Positions 43,301 to 56,114 of a DNA stretch of 64,000 nucleotides are shown here, piece after piece. Source of the DNA: Hirudo medicinalis (lineage: Eukaryota; Annelida; Clitellata; Hirudinida; Hirudinidae); the NCBI GenBank assembly GCA_011800805.1, contig MPNW01000507.1, positions 1-64,000 on the forward strand, in the 5' to 3' direction. The translations under genes and the position numbers were made by a program. A model generated the notes under the pieces. That model saw only the letters and a list, made by a program, of their open reading frames with translations. It was not told the origin of the DNA and did not search any database. Every line of letters begins with the position of its first letter. Position 1 is the first letter of the stretch.

Positions 43301-46300
43301 GGAGGCGAAACTTCGATCGGTTCCTTGGCGACGGATTGTTGCAACGGCTGTTGATTCGTCGTTTGGGTTTCCGCCGTTTGCTGAGTAGGAGTGGGCGTCG
43401 GAGGCTGGGCGTCCGTCTCTGCCGACTCTGCCTCGGTGCCCGAGGATTTCATCTCCCCGTCGCACTCCAGGTCGTCGTCTTTCTTGCTCTTGATGGCCAG
43501 AGCTGCCTGCGGATTGTCTCTGACCAACTGCATGACTTCCAGTAGCTGTTCTTTGAAGTACTTCAAGTGCTCCTCTGATAGGAACTTTTGATCCAACTGG
43601 TTAGGTGGAATGATTATCAAGTTACACGTTATTTCCTTAGACTATTAAGAGGACTTAAATCTCAATGCCTACCAGATTCTGAGCGATGTCGTCGGGCAGG
43701 TCGACATCTCTACTGAACTTGAAGGACACCATGGACTGCCTGCTCGTCTCCAACAAACAGTGGATGACGTCGCCGTCAGCTTCGAGACTTTGAATCGTAA
43801 GTTGAGGCAGGGCCGACCTAAAGCAAGCATCGTACGAGAATGAATAAAAAAATTTTCATTTGCATTCATCATATTTTTTTCCTCGCGAATCGTTGTCGGG
43901 TTTAAAGTCTCTACTTAAACTTTAAACTTAAACCTTCAAACTGCACATCAAAAATGTATTGCAACAACGACAAAAACACGTTTATCCACGACGGCCGTCA
44001 TGAAGTTAATCGTCGAGTTCAACGGCAAAACCTCCACCAACTTCTGTTCGAACTTCCTCGGCTTCTTCGTCTTCGACTTGTCCCTTTTCTTGGCCTTTTC
44101 CGTTCCCCCTGTCGCAGCTCCGGCTTCCTCCCTGATGGAGAGAATTATCAGACGAGTGATGGAAATCAATACGTCAAGCAAACAAAGCAAAACAAAGGAC
44201 ACTAACGAATCTTTCATCAGGTTCGCCTCGTCCACATTGGCGGCCGGCGAAGAGGGCTGAGTCGCTCTGCCGCCGGTCATTGTCGTCGGCGTCGCGTCGC
44301 CCTGCTGCTGAAACAAGAAGGCAAAATGGTCTCAATGGTTATTCGTGGGAGATGATATGTTATTCATCTCCGGGATGTTGTTCTCGTTTGAAACATTTAT
44401 TTCAATAGAAGAGTAACAACAGCAAATTATTTTATTTATTCTTCTGCAAACATGAAATGATCACCACCACCATCATCATCACCATCGTCGCCACCATCAT
44501 CATGGCAGTCGTCACCATCACAACCATCATCATCATCACCATCGCCACCATCATCATCAGCATCATCGCCATACAGTGATCACCACCTAGAGGGAACGCT
44601 CCATCATTACCAATCAATGGTTTGCCATTGATTGCATTCAATTTGAGCGCATGTCTCAATTACGCAGAGGACTAGAAATGATTAGGTGATGATGACAAAA
44701 GCAGAGTACAGAAATGATGAAAGCCTAGTTGTCATCAGTACATTCCAATTGTCGAATGAATGTCGAGAATGTGAGGAGAATCGTTAATTAGAACCTCGCA
44801 ATTATGATAATTATAATAATTACGAGAGGTAAAAATAGATCAATAGAGTGACATTGATGCTTCACCTGCTGGGTTCCCGTCGTGACTGCTTGGCTCTCTG
44901 CGGCCTGCTGTCCTTGAGCAGCAACCGGCTTGCTCTCGGGAGAGACGGTCGGGGCCTGATTGGGAGGCTTGTTCTGCGCCCCTGCGGGCTGCGGCTTGGC
45001 TGGGGAAGGAGATTCTGCTTGGCACTGGGTGGAACAATTGATGGCCTGCTTCTCCCCAACTGCGGCAACATTCTCTGCTACTTCTTCGTGAGCAGCTTGA
45101 GGCTCGACCGCTTCTTTGATGGCAGCCTCCTTGATGCATCCTCCAGCTGTCGCCTCCTTAGCGACCATGTCCTTGGCAACGGCGGCTTCCTTGGCAGCGG
45201 CTTCCTTGGCTGCAGCTTCCTTAGCAGCTGCTTCCTTGGCTGCAGCCTCTTTAGCAGCTGCCTCTTTGGCAGCAGCTTCTTTAGCTGCAGCTGCTTCTTT
45301 GGCGACAGCTACTCTCTTCCTCTTCACCTCTGCCACTCGGTCGCTGATCTGCTTGGAGATGATCTTCACCTCATCTTCGTAGGCGAACCCTGACTTGACC
45401 TGAAAAATTAAGAATAAATAAATAGTCGAGTCTGAAATAAGGGTTATACTTTATTAATTAATTAAGCATAATTATTCATTATTATATAATTAATGTAATT
45501 ATATTTAATATATATATAATATTATATAATTTATTTTTTATATATATATATTTTATATATAATTATTCATTATTATGTAATTAATGATAATTATATAATT
45601 ATATTTAATACAATATCGTATAATAATTATTATCTCGGTGATCATTAAATCATTATTATTATTATTATAACGAGGATGCACTGATTTATAATCAGTAATC
45701 AATACCATCTCCATGGCAACTTTGTCCGGGTCGTCGGCAGTCATGTTGTACTCAAACTGGATGACCTCGTTCTCCTTGTGCTGCTGCTTGCGACGTTTGG
45801 GATCCACTCGGAGCCAGAAGGCGATGGTGTCGGGGTTCGGGTCGTCCTTCTTGACCACCTCAACTTTTATACCTGTCTCCTCGCTGAAGAAGTCATGTTG
45901 GAGAAGCTCTTTGACGGTGTACCTGGAACGAGATGGAACGGATGGATGGATGGAAGGATGCACCATTTGAACTTGTGCCTTCCTTATGTCTGAGATACTA
46001 CTACTGTGAACCAATAATCATTGCAATGGTTACCAGATATTATTGTTTTGTTTTTGTGTATATATATATACACGACACGGAGGTGTTTTATTTGCATTGT
46101 TTAGAATTAACGTGACAATGACAACTCAATCCTTTCAATAGATCAACAATCGACATCTCGAGGTTACCTTTCCCTGCTGACAGATTTGGTACAACCGTCT
46201 ATGATTTCCTTCATCTCGGGATTCTCGACTTTTTCAAATGCCTCGGGTCTCACGCCCTGAAATAAGAAGCATGCACCACGTTGTTTACGAACAGTGAAAC

Positions 46301-46562
46301 AGGTGCTTGTGAATGCTAATGTCCGACTGCAATAATTTTTTTTTTAAACTACAATACAAGCAGGATTATGAACAATTAATCCTGCAAACGTAATAGGTTT
46401 CATGTTATTAACAACAACAACAACAACAACAACAACAGCGACGACGACGACAGCAACAGCAGCAGCAGCAGCAACAAGAATTATAGCAAGATAATATAAT
46501 ACATATTAATAGCAAGATATCATCCAATAACATTAAAGACAAATTCATGTAAGAGATTGTAT

Positions 46563-46621
<59 letters not shown>

Positions 46622-47271
46622 TAATAATAATAAAATAGTAGCAGGTTGAATATGATACACAATATTAATACTAGCTATGAACGCGAAACTCAAATCAATT
46701 GGATCCATCTTAAAATCACTCGACAATCAGGATTGGAAGAGATAAGAAAATACTGGAGGAGGAGGAGGATGGGTATTATAACCGAGTGGAACAGATCTGC
46801 TTGTGCTTTTTGAGCTGCTCAATTGGCATGGAAAATCATTGGCTTTGTTATTTAGAACAGGCCCTCGTACAATAAAAAAAAAACCCATCTTAAGGTAAAC
46901 ATTGTACAGTTAAAGACCTCGATAAAAGTAATAATAATAATAATTATTATTAAGTTATTTATTATTATTGTTGTTATTATTATTTATTATTAGTATAATT
47001 ATTATTATTATATTATTTAATGCTAGTGCCAGTGCAAACATGATAATCCTCTTACTAGACAATCAATGCGATTATGTACTTTCGGAATATTGAAACTCTT
47101 TTCTTAACTTTTAGATCTTCTGGCAGTTCCACAATCCTACATTCATCATCATCATCACCATCACTATCACCCTCATCATTGCCGTCATCGTTATCATCAT
47201 CATCATCACCATCGCTATCACCCTCATCATTGCCGTCATCGTCGTCGTCGTCATCATCGTCATCGTCATCG

Positions 47272-47317
<46 letters not shown>

Positions 47318-50300
47318 AATGCTTACCACCAGTCATTATATTATGACATTACAGACTAGTATAAAATTTTTGGCAGAAACAGAAACAAGAGGGAAGACCA
47401 AAGAACAGTGGTGTATCAATGTCGCTGCCATCAACATCATCATAATCATCATCATCAACATAATAATAATAATAATAATAATAATAATTTTTTTACAAGA
47501 TGGCATCTTAAGAACATAACTGTACGACACACCTGAACATGTTCACAAATTCTGTTACTCTACTGCCATTAACTTATTGTGAAATATCATTCAAATACAT
47601 TAAACGCCATTAAAGGGGCTGCATCAGTGCCATCCAAAAAAAACAACAACAGCAACAGCAGCAGCGACGACGACGACAAACAACAGCTGCGTGATGGCAA
47701 TAAGCATTTAATTGCATCCGTTGACATCAATCTGCTTTCTAAGATGGGGAGGGAGGCAGTCAACCCGATGATTGGCCAACCTAATGGTCCATGTGGAGAA
47801 ATAAATTCTACTCCAAGACTAACATCTGAAGGAGGCTTTGTATCCGGGGAACATAGCGATGACGACTACAGGAAAGAGGGATGGATGGATGGATGATGAA
47901 TGTATGGATGATGGATGGATGGATGATGGATGGATGGATGTATGGATGATGAAAGTATGGATGATGAATGTATGAATGATGGATTGATGGATGATGGATG
48001 GATGGATAGATGGATGTATGGATGATGGATGGATGGAACTTGAAGATGGTTCCATTTGAGGCGGTGTTGATAAAAGCAAAGATAAATTGGACCCTTTCAA
48101 TCTATTAGGACGAGCAGACTGGATGCCAGACAGAATTCTATTGCTACCATCATATTGGCACCGTCGTCGTCATCGTCATCACCTTCATCATCACCGTCAT
48201 CATCATCATCACTCACCGTGGTCACTCTCCTGTATATCTGGGCAGCATTGGAGCACTCCTTATAGGGGTATTCGCTGGTGGCCATCTCCATCATGCACAT
48301 TCCAAACGCATACACGTCCACACCCTCGTCGTAATGTTCGTCGTACATTTCAGGGGCCATGAACTCTGGCGTGCCTGTTCGGGCGAGGTTAAAGGTCAAC
48401 GGGTGTGAAGAGGTGAACTAGGTGAATCGATTTTTATTAATTACTTGTGCAATTTATTTTTTTCCCTTTATTGAGCAGAACAAGAAATAAACAACATAAA
48501 TGTAAAATAAATTTCCTCCTTTGAACCGACCAGTAACTCAGTTACATGGAGTTGATGAAGATGATGTGCTGATGATGATGATAATGAGGATGTAACTACT
48601 AGCAATAATCAGATTAATGCAAATTACGCAAGGATCGTGAACGTAATTATTATTATTATTATTTTTTTTTTAAATTATTATTATTATTACTGTTATTATT
48701 ATTATTAATATTATTATTATTACTGTTATTATTAATATTATTACTGTTATTATTATAATTAGGCCGTGAGAAGGTGGGTCAAGTGTGGTGACATTGAGTA
48801 ACATCAAAGTGGCAAACAACGTCTGACAACCGAGAGAGGTTTCGTCAACTGGATGTCAACGCAGGCTCAACAAATAATCTGGTTCGACCACACTGCATAG
48901 TTTCGTAAATTAATTCCACACTGTGGCAGGAATTAAAACATGACATCCATCTTTACAGCTCTTGTGAAATCCACTTACTACAGCTCAAATGAAATGCTGC
49001 TTCTATAACAAATTCAAGCTAAGCACCAGCTTTACTTAATATCCATACCATAATCCTAACCCTACTCAATATCCTTACCCTAACCCTAGCCTTAGCCCCA
49101 ACCCTAATCCCGACCCATTGCTTACCCAGGTGAATAAACCGACTGGCACTAAAATCATTACCTAGCAGTTCTGAGGATTGAGCTAATACAGGAAGAACAC
49201 AAACCTATGACGCTCTTTGCGAACGACTTGTTTTTGAGCGTGGCCAATCCCAAGTCCCCTATCTTGACCGACCCCGTGGTGCCGGTGATGAAGATGTTGT
49301 CGCATTTCAAGTCCCTGTGGATGACTGGGGGAGTCCTACTGTGGAGGAAGTACAGACCCTTGAGGATCTGCCGACACCAGTTCTTGAGGACTTTCATGTT
49401 TATCTTCTTGAACCTCTTTATGTATCTGCAATCGATTGTACGCTTTGAAGAACATAAACTTTGTTGGCAACATAAACATTATCACAATATTTCACCTCTG
49501 ATAATAAAAGTGCACAGTTGATGATGTTTACACAACAAATTATACGAGAAGGAGGCTCAAACATGAAATGATTAATTATAGTTAATAATTATTAATGCCA
49601 AAGAAATAATTTCCCCATCACACAGACAACCTCAGCTAGGTAAGAAGACATGATCTTCACACCTCAAGTCCATGCCAGGGAAATAAGACACCCGCGGCTA
49701 ACGCACGTCCTTGAAAGACATTTGAGGGTCAACTGTCTGGCAGGAGTTACGTGCCATTCGCTGTCTTTTCGAGATGTAGCTCGTAAAAGATGGAGATAAA
49801 ATGAGAACATCTTTCAGTGGAATGTTGAGCTAGAGCTGAGGATAAGCATTTCAACTGACTATAAAAAGAAACATCCTACTTGACCCGGGCAGAGCACTTG
49901 GAACACACGTGTGTGGTCAAAGAAGGCTTATCGGTCAAGTGAAGTCATACGGATATCTCACATCCCAGAGGAAACACCATTTTATGAAATAAGAATTCAA
50001 TCAGAGAACCGAAACCAGCCACTGCCTCAGTAAGCCAAGAAGGATCCACATTTAAACATTAGATAAAGAACAAATATTCTTTCAAGAGTTGAAAAGTACT
50101 TTGAAAGCAAATAATTTATAAAATCCAATTTTATGAATCTTAAACAACCATTCCTTTTGAAGAAACAATTCCTCGCTAAAGGAGAAGTCGTGCTGGAACA
50201 CACAGGTGAGATTGCCTGTAAACCTGTATCAACTCCTGTCAAGCAGGTGCATTCATTAGGTAGCTGATTTAAACAAAGAACTGTCAAAGTGATGGACTGA

Positions 50301-51651
50301 AGAGATACTACGGAGCGATGAAAGAAACTTTCATTTTCCTTCTGAAAGCAAACACCTTGAACGAGAACATTTGAACATCCAACACATTACTACAAGACGT
50401 AGAACTATGCACAATGCAATCGTGCTTTTTCTCTCTTAAGCTTCAAAAGGTGTGCTTTCAAATGATCGCCTGCAAAACAAACACCTGTCATAATGACGTG
50501 GAAATTGTCGTCTAACGATCTCGAAAGACTCATTCTCACAGGAAGAAATATTTCACCATTAAGACATTAAGCCGGCTTTATGACAGCAGTGAGTCTATCT
50601 TACGTCTAAATAATAATGAAACTGTAACAAAAATATAACCATCACTATTACTATCCATCCACTCAGCAACCTTCCATCCATCAATCCATCTACCAGGCCA
50701 ATAATAATAATAACAATGATAATAATAAAAACAGTAATAATTATTAAACTTTTACATCATCATCATCATCATCATTATTATTATTATTATTATCATCATC
50801 ATCAACACACCGAACGACAGAAAGTTGATACACGACAAACACACACACGGTGATATACTCAACAAAACACTCTCTTGTGACGTAAGGATTATTAATATCG
50901 TGTTTCGATATCAATAGGAAAGTAGGAAGCATTTAAACAAAACATGAGAACACATGCGATGATAATGATGATGATGATGATGATGATGATCATGCTGCTG
51001 ACGATCATGATGACGACGAAAACATCCATGAAAGCGATATCATAATATTCAAAAGATACATCAAAATGCGGTCCCAAGGAATCAGACCAAAATCCAACGA
51101 TGAGGTTGGCTGCTGATGAAACGATGACGACGAAGACGACGATGACGTTCAATAAAAAAAACTGTATTTTATAACAATAATAATGACTTAGTCTTAATAA
51201 ATAAGAAGCCTACTCATGTACTCATTTCTGAAATGGATTCCTTAACGAGCGCTAGAGGAATAGCTAAGACGACGATGATGACGATCATGATAACGATGCG
51301 TCTAGTCCTTCCGACCTGATTTAAGTGGGTCGCAAGAGGAGAGAGCATACAAGAAGACATACGAGGAGACGTACAATAAAACATACAAGAAGAGCATACA
51401 ACCCTTGGAACAAACATTACGATATTTTTGGAAGCGAAATTAAAGATGGTCTAGTTGAACGTTTAATTGGTCAGGACGAGATCGTCAACAATGAAATCGA
51501 AACATCACGTGACGTCTTTCGTAGCAACAACAACAACAACGCAGCAACTAAAAAATAACAACAAATTAATTTAATTAATTTACTGCGCAGAGAAATGTTT
51601 ATCAATTCATCTAATGATAATTTAGAAATTACTTGATCGTTCACAACCACC

Positions 51652-51690
<39 letters not shown>

Positions 51691-54600
51691 CCACCAACAT
51701 CATAGCCTTCGTTATCTCGAGAAAGGAACGAACAGATTGCAAAGGTTGGAGATTCCACGATGGTTCTTGGGTTCTCAGCACCTCCAGGAAGATAGTGATG
51801 GATGGAGAGACAGAGAGGAGAATGGATGAGAGGAGAATGAATGAGAGGAGAATGAAAGAGAGGAGAATGGATGAGAGGAGAATGAATGAGAGGAGAATGA
51901 AAGAGAGGAGAATGAATGAAAGAGAGGAGAATGAATGAATGAGGGGAGAAAGAAATGAGAGGAGAATGAAAGAGAGGAGAATGGATGCAATTCCAGAGAT
52001 AAACGAAGTTTCAGTATCAATCATCTGCTTGGAATAGACACATCACCAAGGATGACGACGACGACGACGATGAAAATATGCCGACTAGACGAACGTCTGC
52101 AGTCACCTTATCTTGTCATCAGGTTGGAGAAGAAGTTAAAGCATGGGGATGGCCAACTTTCGTCTGCATCATCGTCATCGTCGTCCTCATCATCATCGTC
52201 ATCATCATCATCAATCGTAAACGTCACGACAACAGATATAAACGTCATTGTAACGCAAAGGACGTCGAACGATCCTTCGTAGGAACTGACGTCATTCAAT
52301 CCATGATGCTGATGATGATGATGATGATGATGATGGTAATCTCTCCATCGAATGAATTCAAAGTACTCTCTAAGAGAGTTAAGATGTTGGAGCTTCTTAA
52401 TAATATTGCCATCATCATTATTATGATGATGATTACTGTTTTTTTAGTATTCTTATCATTATTTTTATCATTATTATTTTTATGATGATGATTGTTATTA
52501 TTATTATAAATTAAGAATTGTAATAACATTATTGTCGTCTCCATCGTCAAGACAATGGAGCATAAACAATCCGTGACACCACCTCCCATTACGTTCGTCC
52601 TATTACGTAAGGATTCCCTGGAAAATTCCATGAAGAAGAAAATCAATAAAAATGCGAAATGACATGTATGCCTCTCTACGTCACAGGGCGGCCCTGACAG
52701 GGTGTGCTTGCTTATCGGACACTATCACGGATGGATGGATGGATGAAATGTTTAAAGAGGAGATCCTAACAAGATGGCATTTATGTAGAGCTTTTCTTTC
52801 ACAGCGACGGTGTCGTGCAAGCTGTTTTGTGCGAATGCGACACCTAACGGTTGTTGCTTTTTTTTTGTCGCATGTACGATGGATGCATGGATACACGGAT
52901 GGTGGATGCATGAAGAATGGACACATGAATGATGGATGGGTGCATGAAGAATGGATACACGGATGGTGGATGCATGAAGAATGGATACATGAATGGTGGA
53001 TGCATGAATGATAGATGGATGAAGAATGGATACACGTGGATGGTGGCTACGTGGATGATGGATACATGAACGATGGATGGATCCATGGATGACACATAAA
53101 TACATAAACAAGTAAATATTTAGATGGATCTTATTGATACTGTACATTATATTATTATTATTGTTGTTGTTATTATTGCATGTTATTGTTGTTATTACTG
53201 CATGTTAATGTACAATTACAGCATAAAAAGATGAGCAATTCAATAAACAAAGGAAAACCTGAGCGGTTCGTGAGCATGTCAGCCATTAACATCAAACATT
53301 AAAGCCGGTCATCAATTTAATAATAATAATAACAACAATAAAAAAAAATAATAATAATAATAATAATAATAATGGTAGTAACATCAACAACAATATTAAT
53401 AACATTAAAGGAAGTATTATCAGTTTTATTCCCGGTAATTCCAGAGGTATCGAGTTGAGAGGCAGCTGCAGCCCAACAGCAACATACGAAAGCAAAACAT
53501 TCCAGTAACATCGAAACAGTAACACATCTAACAGCTCTTACAACACAAATAATTAATTTTTTTTAATAGCGTTTGTAATTATTTTTTTAATTATAATTAA
53601 TCAGCTGGTCCATTATTTTTGACCAAGAAATTAAGCCATAATTATGGGGGAGGCAATTACATGGGTACTCGGTGGCCTCGAGGTCCATTGACGGACTTCT
53701 GCCACCCTAAAGATTATCTAACATTCATTCATACATCTTCACCCCTAAAATGAGTACAAAAGCGGGGTTGATGCAAACCAGAAGCGTGACAGGCAGCATT
53801 CGCAATCATTACTAACCCTCAGGTCACAAGGGCCAAGGTCAGCGAACCAAAAAAAAAAAAAAGAAAAAAGAAAACTGGACTGATGAATTGTGAAGAAGTT
53901 TCTGTTGAGAAACCTCGACTACTCTCAACTGCCTACATGTCTAACGCAATTAACAAAATCATCAACTAACTAACCGACTAACTAACTAACAAAATCATCA
54001 ACTAACTAACTAACAAAATCATCAACTAACTAACCGACTAACTAACTAACTAACTAACCGACTAACTAACTAACAATCTAACCGACTAACTAACTAACCA
54101 CACCAACTATTTTCACAAAATTTGGTTGCGTTCTTAACAAGTGTTTAAGAAACAGTGACTTCTTCCAATTACCACAGCAGACTAACGTGCTGCTGCTGTT
54201 GTTGTTCTTGTTGTTGTTGATGTTTGTGGTTAATACTTAACCACATCCCAAAAGGAGATGATGCAATGATTAAGCGAGTGCCAAAGAAGTACATGCTTCC
54301 AGCCATTCCACTGGCAACAAACAAATAAATCAACGCGAATTCCCAGCCCTTCTCAACAGGAGTAGGTGATGACTCACCGAACCCCAAGCGTCCTTAACGC
54401 CCTAGTCACGTGATCACGCACTAAAACCACTAAGGTCGATCGTAGGATGACCTGACAGGCCTCTTGGTGATCTGAACTAGCGATGATAAGTGGTGATGAT
54501 GAAGATGAACCATGAAGATAAACATTTGAATCCATCATAAACGAAGCTATTTCAGGCTACGAAACAAGAAATCTTTCCTCAAAGACAAAAAAATATATGC

Positions 54601-56072
54601 TGTAATGGATGGATGAATGGTCGGAGAGATGCATGGATGAATGAAAGAATGATAAGACGGATGGATGCACGGAAGGAATGAATAAATGAATGGATGAATG
54701 AAGGAATGGATGGATGAATGGTTTAGAGTCAGAAGTTGACATCTTCTTGAAGATGCAACAGTGGATTCTCAATCATGACTGGGTCACTCGAGGAAATAAA
54801 AGCTGAAAAACTCCATAGGTTTTAATTTATAATCAATAAACTACATATTCACTGACATTGTTCACTTCTTGAGACAACAACAATATTGAAGTTACGAAAA
54901 CAACAACAACAGGGACTCAGATGGATACCAATAATTTCATGACAAGAAGACAACAGCGTTTACAAGAATCTGCATAGGGTGAGATGTTGATGACCAAGTG
55001 AGAGTTAAGGCTACCACAGGTAATCAATAATGTATGAATATGAAATATGATGTATGATGGGCGTGGTGATATATCTTCACATTCACCTGAACTCAGCTTG
55101 CTGGAGCTGATATGATGATGATGATGATGACGATGATGAAGGATGGTGATGATGAGGAGGAGATGGATTGATGGCGTGATTTATGGCTGCTTTGAAATAA
55201 TTAAAAGTGAAGTAATTACAGGCAACAACAACAACAACAAAAAGATGACTGGTCGATGCAATAGTGAGTCATCTTCCAATCATATTCAACAACATTAGTC
55301 AAGAAAAGCAGCAAGAACAACAAGAACACTCAAAGGAACATTTACAAAAGGGATTCTCAAATCGATGTCTAAGTTAGGTTGTTTTTTTCTCCAAAGTATG
55401 AATCTAAATTGACATTCATATTGATGGTTTCGATATTTAGTCATAGGGAAGATGAGTCAGACGAATACAGTGAAATCAATCAAACATCGTGATGATGAAT
55501 TTTGCCACACACACAGCAGCCATAAATTATAATGGCCATCATATCATCAAGTGACTGCAGTCATGTAGCATCACCATCGCCATCACTACTATTATCACCC
55601 TCATCATTATCCTCACCATCATCATCGCCGCCATGTTAATCACCTTCTTCTAATCACCGGCATGTTATTCATAGCACGCATTCTTGAGATGCTCATTTAA
55701 AGCATAATCAACTCGAACAACAGAACCAGAGACTGAAGCAACAACAACAATACAACAACAACAACATCACCAACATCGCCAATAACAGTGACGACGACAA
55801 CAACAACAACAATAGCAAAAATAGCAACAACATCATCAGTCCGTGAGAAAGACAACACGTTGTTTTTCCTCACAAATCCTCACGGGACCTCCCCATCCAC
55901 CACTCCCATCCAGACCCCTCCCCCATGTTTCCTCGGAGGAGGGGATTTAATTTACAATCCCAACATCAATTATTAAAGGATCGGGAGTTGGACTTTTACG
56001 TCATTAATTCGTTGCTTCATTCATTTAGTGGAGAGGTGGAAATGAGCCAACCGTATAAAATAATAATAATAA

Positions 56073-56114
<42 letters not shown>

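Noticed and set aside
47055..47336. Poly-Asp and poly-Ser ORFs
   Set aside because: They are six-frame readings of a CAT/GAT microsatellite.
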